A stretch of 17,527 nt of DNA from Promethearchaeota archaeon (GCA_019058515.1 JAHPYY010000008.1:1-17527); one strand, 5' to 3'. Positions 1-8,530 are shown, counted from the first letter of the stretch. Made by a program: numbers and translations. The notes: generated by a model from the letters alone, not told the origin.

Positions 1-28
1 CATCGAATTGGTTTCCAGTATCAGCCAT
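1..28 (-). CDS. N-terminus of a gene running off the left edge (partial)
   Basis: On the minus strand an ATG at 28-26 opens a frame that stays open to the window edge and reads M-A-D-T-G-N-Q-F-D. A TATA-like box sits about 28 bases upstream (49-61), the distance expected for a leaderless archaeal transcript starting at this ATG. With only nine residues visible, no function can be given. The rival reading is a plus-strand frame open from base 1 to a TAG at 103-105; its predicted peptide is rich in I, F, Y and K, as expected of untranslated AT-rich DNA, so it is less convincing. Confidence 0.4.
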
Positions 29-48
29 ATAACACTATTAAGGAAAAA

Positions 49-61
49 ATTAGTATATTTC
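49..61 (-). promoter_or_regulatory. TATA-like promoter for the left-edge gene
   Basis: The minus strand reads AAATATACTA at 60-51, centred about 28 bases before the ATG at 28. This fits an archaeal TBP site driving a leaderless or near-leaderless transcript. Identified by eye only. Confidence 0.35.
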
Positions 62-101
62 TTGTTAATTCAATAAAAATTATGAATATTTTTTATTTTG
101 T

Positions 102-1097
102 TTAGTCTTTTCGATATCCCAAATCCATCATCATACCGTAAACTACGCCTAAGACTATGTTCTTCAAGAATGGGAGGTTATCTCCAACTAAATCTGTTCG
201 CTTTGCAAAATCAGGAACGATTTTGTCAACAATGTACCTAGTTTCAGGTTTTTCTTTGTAATATTTCTGTATTTTTGCCCTAAACTCACCTGTGTACGAT
301 TCATTTTCAAGAATGACGGCTCTAACATTCTCTTTTCCGTTAATAACGCCAAAGTGCCCTATTCCCGCCATTATTGGCCAAATTTGCTTTAATTTGGTAA
401 TCGTTGTGGTGTACTCTTCGAAATTAAAATAGACTGGCATCGAAGTGGGCATTGTAAGTAATTTAGTGGAGTGATGCATCGTTCCGATGGCTTCACCGAT
501 AAATATAAAGTCTAAGACATCGGCTTTCAAGAATACAGGAGATTGGTGGTCTGAGGTATGACCAGGTGTGTGTAAAATTGAAAATACGACCTCTTCGCCG
601 TTAACATGAAACTTCCTAATTGGATTATCCGCTATATTTTCTACGGAGAAATCGGACAAGGGTTCAATTGTATGAAATGCGTCTTCGGGAATTGCTTGCA
701 TTTCTCCTATAAAGTCTCCATATGTTCTTTTTGCGCGACTTAAATGAACCTTGTAATCGTTTAGTAAACCCATTGTTTGTAAATTTATGACGATTTTAAC
801 TTGCGGGTTTAATTCCTTTATTTGATCGTAAAGTTTCCACATTCCTCCGGCATGATCGAAGTGATGGTGAGAAGGAACTAAATAAACAACTCTTGAAAGG
901 TCAAGGTTATTGCGCTTAAAGAACCGGGGAATATGCTTGACCACTTGGGAGGAGCCGCAATCTAATATGACAAATCCCTCATCAAATTCACACACATAAC
1001 CAGAAAGAATTTTAGGTTTACCGTAACCTTTGAGATCCACGTGATATACATAGTCGTTAATTTTCCTTGATTCAACTATTATTACGTTGTTATCCAT
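102..1097 (-). CDS. Metallo-beta-lactamase-fold hydrolase
   Basis: A 331-residue protein of the metallo-beta-lactamase superfamily, presumably a soluble cytoplasmic hydrolase with a two-metal site. The signature H-x-H-x-D-H is at H77, H79, D81, H82 inside a PSHHHFDHAGG stretch. A third metal-ligand histidine is in LHTPGHT (H180), and a late histidine is in GIGHFG (H248). The place where most family members carry the bridging aspartate reads FIFIGEAIG, so E202 stands where D is usual. The substrate cannot be told: the family covers thioesterases, glyoxalase II, lactonases, nucleases and oxidoreductase cores. The extra C-terminal helices (about 255-331) end in a G- and M-rich segment. The start is ATG, and the gap to the upstream gene is 96 bases with its own TATA-like box, so it is probably transcribed alone. 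Confidence 0.85.
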   Translation of the reverse strand: MDNNVIIVESRKINDYVYHVDLKGYGKPKILSGYVCEFDEGFVILDCGSSQVVKHIPRFFKRNNLDLSRVVYLVPSHHHFDHAGGMWKLYDQIKELNPQVKIVINLQTMGLLNDYKVHLSRAKRTYGDFIGEMQAIPEDAFHTIEPLSDFSVENIADNPIRKFHVNGEEVVFSILHTPGHTSDHQSPVFLKADVLDFIFIGEAIGTMHHSTKLLTMPTSMPVYFNFEEYTTTITKLKQIWPIMAGIGHFGVINGKENVRAVILENESYTGEFRAKIQKYYKEKPETRYIVDKIVPDFAKRTDLVGDNLPFLKNIVLGVVYGMMMDLGYRKD

Positions 1098-1135
1098 ATC
1101 TAAGTAAAGTAATTTAAAAATAAGAAGTATTCACA

Positions 1136-1148
1136 AATATAATATAGG
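1136..1148 (-). promoter_or_regulatory. TATA-like promoter of the MBL-fold gene
   Basis: The minus strand reads CCTATATTATATT here, about 45 bases before the ATG at 1097, giving an expected leader near 20 bases. A second AT-rich candidate lies nearer, at 1112-1124. Confidence 0.3.
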
Positions 1149-1193
1149 CAAAGCAAAGATAATAATTGAAGTAAATTTAGAAAAATTCTTAGT

Positions 1194-3482
1194 CTATAAA
1201 TTAAGTTTCTGTTTCCAGAATCTCATTTTAATCCTGAGATCCTTGAGTTCTTCGCTATTTAATTTATTTGGCACTGTTTTTAAGAACCCAGCGTGGCGAA
1301 TGATATGCTTAAAGCTAGAATTATAACCCTCAAATGTTAAATAGTCGTTTTGAAAGAATTCCAAGCGTTCTGCAATTTCTTTTCCAGAAATATCACCCGC
1401 TTCTCTTGCTATAAGATCAAATTGATCAGCTAGGGAAGTGAGACTTAATTCTTTAGGTTCCACCTCTTTTGTATCCTCTTCGATTCGAAGAGTAGATATA
1501 GGTTTTACTTCGTTAACTTTATCTTGTGTCGGAGCTACAGATGGCGTTTCTTCGGTTTTTGGTGCGGTAAGCACAGCTTTAATATTAAGCTCTTCGACTT
1601 TACTTGGTTTTACCAAACTATCAGGAGTTTTTGCAGATCCCGAGCTAAATGATGAGGTTCCTCCTAATGTAAGAGTGGTTATCTTTCTAGAAGACATCCA
1701 CGCGTCCTCGAGAATAGGTACGAACAATTTAATGTGCTCTTCAATTATACTAGCAATTCCTGCTATTTCGATTATCTTGTTGTCGGCTATTTCCGTTTCC
1801 GAGAGAACACATAGTACAACTTCCTCGTAATCTCTATTAATTCCCCAGATATTTTTCAGTGCTCGATTTCTGTAATCAATGTTTTGGCGCTTATCTAGTT
1901 GATTAATAATTTGTTTGTGTTCGGGATTATCCAAATCTATCATAGTTGATATTCGAATGTTTACGTGAGTTGGACGATCTAATAATACTTTAATATCGAG
2001 ATCGGTTAGAGTCGGCGCGATCACCAGGATTCTCATTTTAGCTTTAGATATTTCTTCGTTAATGTGAGCTTTCGCACTTTCAATAGAGCGAATAAACCAA
2101 ATGTCTTTCATAGTGATGAAAGTACCGCGCTTAGCTTGCTCCCAAAACTCTCGAGTGGTGATTTCGGAAACCTTAATCCTCTTTAACATGTCATCGAGAG
2201 TATACTCAAGCGTATCAACGATTTTATCAGATACAATCCTTCTAATATCAACTATAGACTCAAAAAATGTATCTGATATCGACTCCATTTTGTCTACCGC
2301 CATTTGGATCGCTTTATTAAAATTCTCACTAATGTCTGCGTGTATTATTTTTTTCGATGGATCACCTTTCCCAGTACGTGCCTCGAGACTAGCAACAGTT
2401 TCTTTTATAAGTCCTTGAATTTTGTCAATGAGTTCTTTGTAAATGCTATCAGTAGTTTTTGATAATTCATCAGTCATTACCATTTTGTTCACACTAAGTT
2501 GTACATTTAAATTGTTAACAATCTCGTTCAATCGGGACGATAAAACTCGTTCAATAATTTGGTCTACTGTTTGCTGGATCACTCCTAGCCTTAACTTATT
2601 TAGGTTGTCAGAAATAACATTTTGAATGTCATCGAATTCATCTTTTAATTCCTGAATTTGATTTTTTATTGTATCTGAGATACGAACATTTAAGCTTTCA
2701 AAATTGTTCTTGATTTGATCTACCTTATTGGCCATAAATGACTGCGCGTAATCTTCTAAACCGCCAATATCTTTCGAAAAGTCTTCTATTCGCGTAATTT
2801 TTGCAAGTTCTTCTGTAAAGTCCTCTTTTTGCATTTTTAGCTGATTTATCATGTCCTGCTTCAAACTCTGCATGATATCTTTTGAATCATCTAGATCTTT
2901 AACCTTTTCCGCTTCTGATTCAAGTTCGTAAACAGATTTAGTAAGCGCGCTAGGCAAATTCTTTTTAATATCTGAAATATGCTCGTAAAAATTATGCAAT
3001 TGGCTAATTAACGCAGGATACGGAGGTAACGCAGTGTAATGAGGTTTAGCACCAATTATTGCTTTAAACAATCCTTTTTCCACGAATTTTTTAGCAATAA
3101 TCTCACACTCGTCCTTAGACTTTCCGCTAAGTATAGACAATTCCCCTACAGTTAGTGCTTCTCTCCCAGTCGTTCTAATATAAAGATCTATTTCGTCTTT
3201 CGTAAGGTCGATTTCGCTTAATGCTTGGAACGTTAGCTCTTTTGAGTAAGCCATATCCTCTCTTTTCAGAATATCCTTGATCTCGAAATCTTCTATTTCC
3301 AGGAATTTATTTATATAAACTATTAGTCTATGAGTGGGTTCACCATGGATATTTTCTTTTGTGATTGGAAACCTTTTAATCTTTTTATATTCCTCATTCG
3401 TGACTTCAAATTCAACCTCCTTTAGACATAACTTACAAGTAACGGGGATTTTTGCTAATTTATTCTCTTTAAATAAATACAC
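1194..3482 (-). CDS. TrmB-like winged-helix / long coiled-coil protein with PLD-like C-domain
   Basis: A 762-residue multidomain protein of unknown function. Order: (1) residues 1-75, a small domain with C16-x2-C19 and a later H-G-E-P-T-H (H46, H51), possibly a zinc site; (2) about 83-165, a winged helix of the TrmB type (LTKDEIDLYI, then TVGELSILSGKSKDECEIIA, then FVEKGLFKAIIGAKPHYTALP); (3) about 165-440, a long, mostly helical coiled-coil region; (4) about 450-600, an alpha/beta domain like the TrmB C-terminal phospholipase-D-like fold (MRILVIAPTLTDLDIKVLL) without an HKD catalytic motif; (5) about 605-680, a low-complexity S/T/P/E/K linker; (6) 683-762, a helical C-terminal domain. Ordinary TrmB regulators are about 250-350 residues, so the coiled coil and tail are unusual. 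No membrane segment is seen. Start is GTG with a strong Shine-Dalgarno. It follows the longin-like gene by 26 bases and is surely cotranscribed. It could be a DNA-binding regulator or a structural tether. Confidence 0.8.
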   Translation of the reverse strand: MYLFKENKLAKIPVTCKLCLKEVEFEVTNEEYKKIKRFPITKENIHGEPTHRLIVYINKFLEIEDFEIKDILKREDMAYSKELTFQALSEIDLTKDEIDLYIRTTGREALTVGELSILSGKSKDECEIIAKKFVEKGLFKAIIGAKPHYTALPPYPALISQLHNFYEHISDIKKNLPSALTKSVYELESEAEKVKDLDDSKDIMQSLKQDMINQLKMQKEDFTEELAKITRIEDFSKDIGGLEDYAQSFMANKVDQIKNNFESLNVRISDTIKNQIQELKDEFDDIQNVISDNLNKLRLGVIQQTVDQIIERVLSSRLNEIVNNLNVQLSVNKMVMTDELSKTTDSIYKELIDKIQGLIKETVASLEARTGKGDPSKKIIHADISENFNKAIQMAVDKMESISDTFFESIVDIRRIVSDKIVDTLEYTLDDMLKRIKVSEITTREFWEQAKRGTFITMKDIWFIRSIESAKAHINEEISKAKMRILVIAPTLTDLDIKVLLDRPTHVNIRISTMIDLDNPEHKQIINQLDKRQNIDYRNRALKNIWGINRDYEEVVLCVLSETEIADNKIIEIAGIASIIEEHIKLFVPILEDAWMSSRKITTLTLGGTSSFSSGSAKTPDSLVKPSKVEELNIKAVLTAPKTEETPSVAPTQDKVNEVKPISTLRIEEDTKEVEPKELSLTSLADQFDLIAREAGDISGKEIAERLEFFQNDYLTFEGYNSSFKHIIRHAGFLKTVPNKLNSEELKDLRIKMRFWKQKLNL

Positions 3483-3490
3483 TTATTTAA

Positions 3491-3500
3491 TCACTCCTTT
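3491..3500 (-). promoter_or_regulatory. Shine-Dalgarno deciding the GTG start
   Basis: The minus strand reads AAAGGAGTGA, eight bases before the GTG at 3482. It lies in the 26-base gap between the two operon genes and supports GTG as the true start of the downstream gene. Confidence 0.7.
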
Positions 3501-3508
3501 GTAAGTTT

Positions 3509-4762
3509 TCAAAATGAGATTTCCTCGGGGTAGGTTAGCTCAAGCAGGTCGTACGCCCGTTTAGCTATTCTGTAATCTAAATTGCTTTTATCTTTTTTAC
3601 TTTTAAAAGCAGTCATAATCTTCGGCAAAATATATTCGGGAAACACAATTAGTGGTTTAATATCGGTCAATAACACGATCCAATGTCTATCTTTTTTATC
3701 GGTAAGCTCAGTTATGACTCTTAATTCTTTCAAATCCTTTATGAGGTTTTCCGTGACTGCAAATTCCGAGAAGATTTTCGGAATTTTATCTAACGGATAA
3801 TAATTCGTTTTTAGCAAGATGAAAAAGTCGTATGTGTCGGGATTTAGCAAGATATTAGTTAATTTCTTCGTGTCTTCAAAGCTTTGCGAAAGTGGATTAT
3901 AGTCTCTAAAGAAATCTTTCACATTTTTTTTATATTTACTAGCTAATTCGCTATTTTTTTCCTCAAATTCCTTAATGATGTGTTTGTTTGGAACCCTAGA
4001 TAAAATCATATCTTTTGCCAAAAACAGATATTCCCCTTGGTTTTTAAGGTCTTCAGATGCTTTATCATCTTTACTTACAATCCAATCTCGCCGTATTAAA
4101 TTTAACTCCAGTAAAGGTTGCAAAATTACATCAATGTTAGCCGAAGGATTAAGCTTATTCACTACTAACTTTAATTGTTTTTTCGAAACTGGGAATTCTC
4201 TTAATTCTTCTAAAACTTTAATTCGCTCTATTGAGTTGTAAATTAGGGCGGCTTTCTGCAATTTAGTTAAATTAGATAGCCGTTCGATTTGAAAGATGGT
4301 GTACTTTAACTCGTTTCTAAGCCTGATGTGGAGATTATCTATCAAATTTAATTTCCTGGTATTTTCAGCTTGCCGAATTTTTTCAAGATTTTCATCTAAT
4401 CTCGGCGCAAGATCTTCGATTAGGTTATTATAGAGTTCAATTTCGTCGTCAAGCTCGAAACACGTAATTGTGATAAAGTGGTATCCTCCTTTAACTTGTT
4501 TGTAGTACGAGATAATTTGATAAGGAGTTTCTTTTAATTTCCCCGTGTAAAAATTACTATAACCTGCGGACAACTCATAAATCCCGGTAGTGTGCGTGTA
4601 AAACACGGCGAATAAATCGTTTACATCGATTAATTCTCCGTAATTTTCGACCGTGAACTGATTGTCGCTAAACACGAGCTCTATGGGTCTAAATTCTGGT
4701 TCAATTTCCCCAGTTTCCTTCTGATTTAAGAGAAATTCAAATGATAGGATTCCTTGAATCAA
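3509..4762 (-). CDS. Longin/roadblock-like domain fused to two winged helices
   Basis: A 417-residue protein that I do not recognise as a named family. Residues 1-130 read like a longin or roadblock-type alpha/beta domain: an opening strand GILSFEF, paired strands around LFAVFYTHTTGIYEL, a strand YHFITITCFEL, then an amphipathic helix LYNNLIEDLAPRLDENLEKI. Residues about 168-256 and 297-383 each have the helix-helix-helix-strand-strand pattern of a winged helix (for example VSKKQLKLVV...LLELNLIRRDWI, and LIKDLKELRVITELTD...HWIVLLTDI). No membrane segment or signal peptide is present. An in-frame stop lies eight codons upstream, and the first available start is TTG at 4762, so TTG is the likely start, without a clear Shine-Dalgarno. 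It is the first gene of a two-gene operon with the TrmB-like coiled-coil protein. A role in GTPase-linked or membrane-linked signalling is inference only. Confidence 0.7.
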   Translation of the reverse strand: MIQGILSFEFLLNQKETGEIEPEFRPIELVFSDNQFTVENYGELIDVNDLFAVFYTHTTGIYELSAGYSNFYTGKLKETPYQIISYYKQVKGGYHFITITCFELDDEIELYNNLIEDLAPRLDENLEKIRQAENTRKLNLIDNLHIRLRNELKYTIFQIERLSNLTKLQKAALIYNSIERIKVLEELREFPVSKKQLKLVVNKLNPSANIDVILQPLLELNLIRRDWIVSKDDKASEDLKNQGEYLFLAKDMILSRVPNKHIIKEFEEKNSELASKYKKNVKDFFRDYNPLSQSFEDTKKLTNILLNPDTYDFFILLKTNYYPLDKIPKIFSEFAVTENLIKDLKELRVITELTDKKDRHWIVLLTDIKPLIVFPEYILPKIMTAFKSKKDKSNLDYRIAKRAYDLLELTYPEEISF

Positions 4763-4804
4763 TATTCTAACCCATTTTTATGTGTGAAAATTCTTTTAAG
4801 AATA

Positions 4805-4820
4805 TGGTATAAATATTTTA
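4805..4820 (-). promoter_or_regulatory. TATA-like promoter of the longin-winged-helix operon
   Basis: The minus strand reads TAAAATATTTATACCA, centred about 50 bases before the TTG start at 4762, which would give a leader of roughly 24 bases. The surrounding 4763-4894 is very AT-rich and holds no gene. Confidence 0.35.
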
Positions 4821-4894
4821 TTGTTATGAAACTTATTGTATTATATTTTATCAATTTACACGGGAATTTCTTAAGTTTAATTCATCTTCATTAA

Positions 4895-7800
4895 TTAATT
4901 CGGATTTTCATTGGTATCAACAGTTTCCGGAGAATCACCATTTTCGATAGGCGGTGACTCTTCCGGCTGTGTTTCTTCTTTCTTTTTTGGTCTTACTTTT
5001 AAGAACCCCTTAGTAACTTTCAGCTTTTCACTTTCCTCTATTATTTTTCCAGAAATACTAATTTCTTCTTTGAATTTAGATTCAAACGCAGCGTCTCTAC
5101 TAGAAATATCAACCGAAGGTAACTTTTTCTTCCTTAAAGCCTTTTTGAATTTCCGAACTTTTCTTACAGGAACAGGATACCTAAAAATTTTTTGATAGAG
5201 AACGAGATATCCACCGATTCCAATTGCTGCTCCAATCCCAATGACAGTTAATACCTGGAATAACAATACATTCTCAGGAGAACGAATGACATTTAGATTA
5301 AGTTTTAAGCGTTCAAAGTCGTAATCGTCGTCAGCGTATACAGAGACAGTAATCTGATAAGTACCTTCCGGAACATTTGTCAACACTGCTTCGAAAACAC
5401 CGTCTCCATCAGGATCCAATAACTCTCCTTGTTCAAAATCAGTACTATACATTACAGTTACATTTTCTATGCTTCCTCCATAATCAAGATCGTGTAGACT
5501 AACGGCTAATATAACATTCTCTCCGGGCAAAGCTGTCATAGTTTCGTTTCCTGATTCAATTTCAATTTCGGTTCTAATTCGATTGACTTGAATTCGTAAT
5601 CGTGCAGAGAAAGATTCATAATTTGGTTTTTGAGCAGTCACCGTCAAGAATCTAACCCCAATATCTAAATCGGTACTATTAACTAAGGCAGAATACTGTC
5701 GTAAAGTGGCGTTTTCAGTAAAATCAATAGATATATTCTCACCTATAAGGCTTAGAGATGCTCCAGGTATAAAACTGCCCGTATTTTCATCGAAATAACT
5801 TACTGTTATGTTAATTAAGCTTCGAATCGGAACTTCTATGGATTTATCGAGCGTCTTATTGAGACTATTTATTTCTATGTAGAAATCTGTCGCACGTTCA
5901 ATTACATCGATAGTTAACACTAGCGACTGAGTTTCGTAATTGTTTTTTAATGCTTCTATAGTTAAAAAGGCTATACCTGTTCCTAATGTGGCGGAATTTA
6001 TTGTGATTTGGTAAATAGTGCCATAGTTTTGAATTAAAGATGAGATACCCGTTCCATTCACTGATACTATTGCATCATTGATATATTGATTTGAGGTAGT
6101 ATCGTTGTATACCACCGAGATAGTTATTAATTCATTGTACAATATTTTGTATGACTGTTCAACTGTTTTATCTATGCCATTAACATAAGTTTTAAATGTG
6201 GTATCTCTTATTGTGACTTGGACTTTTAAAACAATAGTTTGCGAAGTATAGTTACTTTTTTTAGCTTCTATGGTTAAATAGTGGGTACCTACTCCCAAAA
6301 TTTGGGAATTAAAACTAAATTCGTATCTATTTGAAACAAAGGAAAGTACATCCGATAAATTAGTCCCATTAATATTCACATCAGCTTCAGTTATGATAGT
6401 ATCTGAAGTTGTATCGTTAAAGCAAACTGCAATGGATATTGTCTCGTTCCAGTTTACAGTGAGAGATTTGTCTTGAGTTTTCTCATCCTCATTTACATAT
6501 AAGGTTAAATTAGTAGATCGATAAGTTACCTCCATTCTAATTTGTTTAGTAGCCGTCGAATAATCCGTTTTATTTGCTATTACAGAAAGAACCCAATATC
6601 CTATTCCTACATCTGTAGTATTCAAAGTCAAATTATATATACCACCAAATCCTCCTGTGAAAACTCCTATTACATTCGTTCCTGAATAAAGTTTAACTGT
6701 TGCTCCCGAAATGTTTTTTTGAGAGATCTGGTCGAAGTAAGTAACATTTATATTTAAATATTCCTTTGAATTAACTACAATTGAAGCGTCATCATCCTCA
6801 ACATTATTAAAAAACACTTTATCAACCTTTGCGGTTCTCTCTCTTATTTCAATTCTTATATTAGATAATGATTGAGCTTCGTAATATTTCTTTGAAGCTC
6901 TTATTGTGACATAATTTACACCATAACTCAAATCAGTAGTGTTAATTTCGATTGTGTAATTATTAAAGCCGTCATCTTGTAATAACCTGGATAAACCAGA
7001 GTCATTAATGCTAATGGTCGCGTCAGGTATGAAATCATCGCTTAAATTCGTATACTCGACGGCAAAACTGATGTTTTCCCTCCAATATGCTATCATAGAC
7101 TTATCTATGGTCTCATTCACTCCATCTATCCATAATTGAACATCGGTAGCTATAGAAGTTAGTTCATATTCAATAATCAATGACACATCGTCTATTGATA
7201 TGTTGACAATTCTATCAAGGGCAAATTCATCTCCTATATACAATTGAATTGAGAGGTTTACATCTTCACTAGGATTAATGAAATTAGTCACATCAATACC
7301 TCCTGATTTTACATCCTTGAAATCTATAGTTATTGAATTGTTTAAATTGATAGATTCAGAAAGTTGATTGTTATTAATTAGGATTCGAAGCTCGGAGTTT
7401 AGGGAATCTTTAGGCCAAATTCCACTGTCTAGTTTATATTTGAAATTTAATGTAGCATTTTGGACAATATAATTATTGGGAATAGCTCCCGCTTCTTGAT
7501 TCCAAGATACTTTAGTAAGTTGGTCGATGTTTTTTTCGTATGTAAAGTTTAGGCTGAAGGTTTTAATCCGTAAATTTTCAAAATAATCTATGTCTGAATT
7601 GCAATTATCTTCGCAAAAGATATCAAAACCGACAATAATAGTGAAGTTTTTATAGTCTTTTGAAAGTACTGAAGTCAAAAAGTAAATTAGATCTTCTTCT
7701 CCCACGGTTTGCATAAAGGTATTTGCGTATTCCAGAACATCATTTGCACCTAAATCGTATGTCCTATTAAATGCTATTGTGTAAGGAGGATTTTCTGCTG

Positions 7801-8500
7801 GATTTTTGAACCAATCGGGATTGGTAATTTTAATGTAAAACCTCACGTAATCGTAAACAGATCCTTGGGGAAAACTTGTATCAGAACCCTGAATAGAATC
7901 ATCGTATTTATTAGGATCAACATCTACATTACTGTTGACACTTGCGTTAAATATCGCACTAACATTTGCAGATGTAATAATATAATCAGACATATTTACA
8001 TCCATAGTAACATTTTGAGTCCAAATAACGCTGGGGGTTTGTCGTTCTGTCTCTGTCCACAAATGTCTCGTCCAAAATCCGTCATTATCAATATGATATT
8101 GGTCGATGGTATACCATTCAGGATATGCGGGGAAATCCGGATTTAACATTACTTCCCAATTAGACTTATTAGTTGTCAATGCTTCAATTGAATAAGTTGA
8201 TTTATTACCAAGAATTTCATACTTTGCCACATCATTAGCAATTGTAGAGTTAACATCGTCTTTATCTCCTAGGGTCAAATTATCCCAATAATTATCAGCA
8301 CCCCCTGAAAAATTTCCATATTTAATCCAATCAATGTGATCGTAATCAGATTGGGCGGGTTTAATAGCTCCCAATGTACCCTCCATGTTTGTTAAAAATG
8401 TATTGGTAAGATTATTATTAGTTATTAAAGATCCTGCAATAAGAATGAATAAGAAAACACTCAAAACGATACTTCCATTTTTATAACCCATTTTTAACAT
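4895..8500 (-). CDS. Giant Ig-repeat surface protein with one C-terminal TM helix and basic cytoplasmic tail
   Basis: About 1201 residues from the ATG at 8500. A basic N-terminus and hydrophobic stretch (about 11-26) form a signal peptide. The ectodomain has an N-terminal part (about 40-445; a close cysteine pair C296/C300) and then six Ig-like beta-sandwich repeats of about 100 residues (about 450-1073). A possible calcium loop DPDGDG is at 1029-1034 in the last repeat. NxS/T sequons are abundant, so it is probably N-glycosylated. One membrane helix (about 1078-1102) is followed by a roughly 99-residue cytoplasmic tail that starts RYPVPVRKVRKFKKALRKKK and ends acidic and P/E/N-rich. The topology is a type I cell-surface protein, perhaps an adhesin. 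The frame also has a TTG at 8521 and a GTG at 8503. The GGGGGAG at 8519-8513 lies before GTG/ATG, and the TTG is too close to the TATA box, so ATG 8500 or GTG 8503 is preferred. Probably monocistronic. Confidence 0.8.
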   Translation of the reverse strand: MLKMGYKNGSIVLSVFLFILIAGSLITNNNLTNTFLTNMEGTLGAIKPAQSDYDHIDWIKYGNFSGGADNYWDNLTLGDKDDVNSTIANDVAKYEILGNKSTYSIEALTTNKSNWEVMLNPDFPAYPEWYTIDQYHIDNDGFWTRHLWTETERQTPSVIWTQNVTMDVNMSDYIITSANVSAIFNASVNSNVDVDPNKYDDSIQGSDTSFPQGSVYDYVRFYIKITNPDWFKNPAENPPYTIAFNRTYDLGANDVLEYANTFMQTVGEEDLIYFLTSVLSKDYKNFTIIVGFDIFCEDNCNSDIDYFENLRIKTFSLNFTYEKNIDQLTKVSWNQEAGAIPNNYIVQNATLNFKYKLDSGIWPKDSLNSELRILINNNQLSESINLNNSITIDFKDVKSGGIDVTNFINPSEDVNLSIQLYIGDEFALDRIVNISIDDVSLIIEYELTSIATDVQLWIDGVNETIDKSMIAYWRENISFAVEYTNLSDDFIPDATISINDSGLSRLLQDDGFNNYTIEINTTDLSYGVNYVTIRASKKYYEAQSLSNIRIEIRERTAKVDKVFFNNVEDDDASIVVNSKEYLNINVTYFDQISQKNISGATVKLYSGTNVIGVFTGGFGGIYNLTLNTTDVGIGYWVLSVIANKTDYSTATKQIRMEVTYRSTNLTLYVNEDEKTQDKSLTVNWNETISIAVCFNDTTSDTIITEADVNINGTNLSDVLSFVSNRYEFSFNSQILGVGTHYLTIEAKKSNYTSQTIVLKVQVTIRDTTFKTYVNGIDKTVEQSYKILYNELITISVVYNDTTSNQYINDAIVSVNGTGISSLIQNYGTIYQITINSATLGTGIAFLTIEALKNNYETQSLVLTIDVIERATDFYIEINSLNKTLDKSIEVPIRSLINITVSYFDENTGSFIPGASLSLIGENISIDFTENATLRQYSALVNSTDLDIGVRFLTVTAQKPNYESFSARLRIQVNRIRTEIEIESGNETMTALPGENVILAVSLHDLDYGGSIENVTVMYSTDFEQGELLDPDGDGVFEAVLTNVPEGTYQITVSVYADDDYDFERLKLNLNVIRSPENVLLFQVLTVIGIGAAIGIGGYLVLYQKIFRYPVPVRKVRKFKKALRKKKLPSVDISSRDAAFESKFKEEISISGKIIEESEKLKVTKGFLKVRPKKKEETQPEESPPIENGDSPETVDTNENPN
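5282..7153 (-). repeat. Six tandem Ig-like protein repeats of about 100 codons
   Basis: Within the surface protein the same pattern recurs: a strand such as TDVQLWIDG or STNLTLYVNE, a DKS strand, I-T/S-V-x-Y near D/N-x-T-T/S, a G-A/D-x-V-S/N-I-N-G stretch, a T-D-L-G-V-G-x-x-x-L-T-I strand and a K-x-x-Y-x-x-Q strand. Repeats 3 and 4 are the most alike. Repeat 6 is the most diverged and lacks the DKS motif. The repeats are visible at protein level; DNA identity is low, so the duplications are old. Confidence 0.75.
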
Positions 8501-8512
8501 CACGATATTAAA

Positions 8513-8519
8513 CTCCCCC
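8513..8519 (-). promoter_or_regulatory. Shine-Dalgarno choosing the surface-protein start
   Basis: The minus strand reads GGGGGAG, nine bases before GTG 8503 and twelve before ATG 8500. It overlaps the codons after TTG 8521, which argues against that TTG as a start. Confidence 0.5.
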
Positions 8520-8530
8520 AATTTTAAATA

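Noticed and set aside
1..105. Plus-strand frame open from the left edge to a TAG at 103-105
   Set aside because: It overlaps the stop of the MBL gene, its composition is that of random AT-rich sequence, and the minus-strand ATG with a well-placed TATA box is the better reading.
1438..1830. Long open frame on the plus strand opposite the TrmB-like gene
   Set aside because: Rich in S, T and V as expected of antisense frames, with no recognisable domain and no promoter or ribosome site; the minus-strand gene explains the region.
1680..2140. Active phospholipase D / HKD nuclease in the C-domain of the TrmB-like protein
   Set aside because: No H-x-K-x4-D motif is present; the fold resemblance alone fits TrmB C-terminal domains.
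1194..3482. Homology of the large winged-helix/coiled-coil protein to the UFM1 ligase UFL1
   Set aside because: Length and general layout are similar, but the winged helix is of the TrmB type and the C-terminal part looks PLD-like; no ubiquitin-like, E1 or E2 gene is nearby.
5282..7153. CRISPR-like or DNA-level tandem repeat
   Set aside because: The periodicity is about 100 codons and visible only in the protein; the DNA copies are not near-identical.
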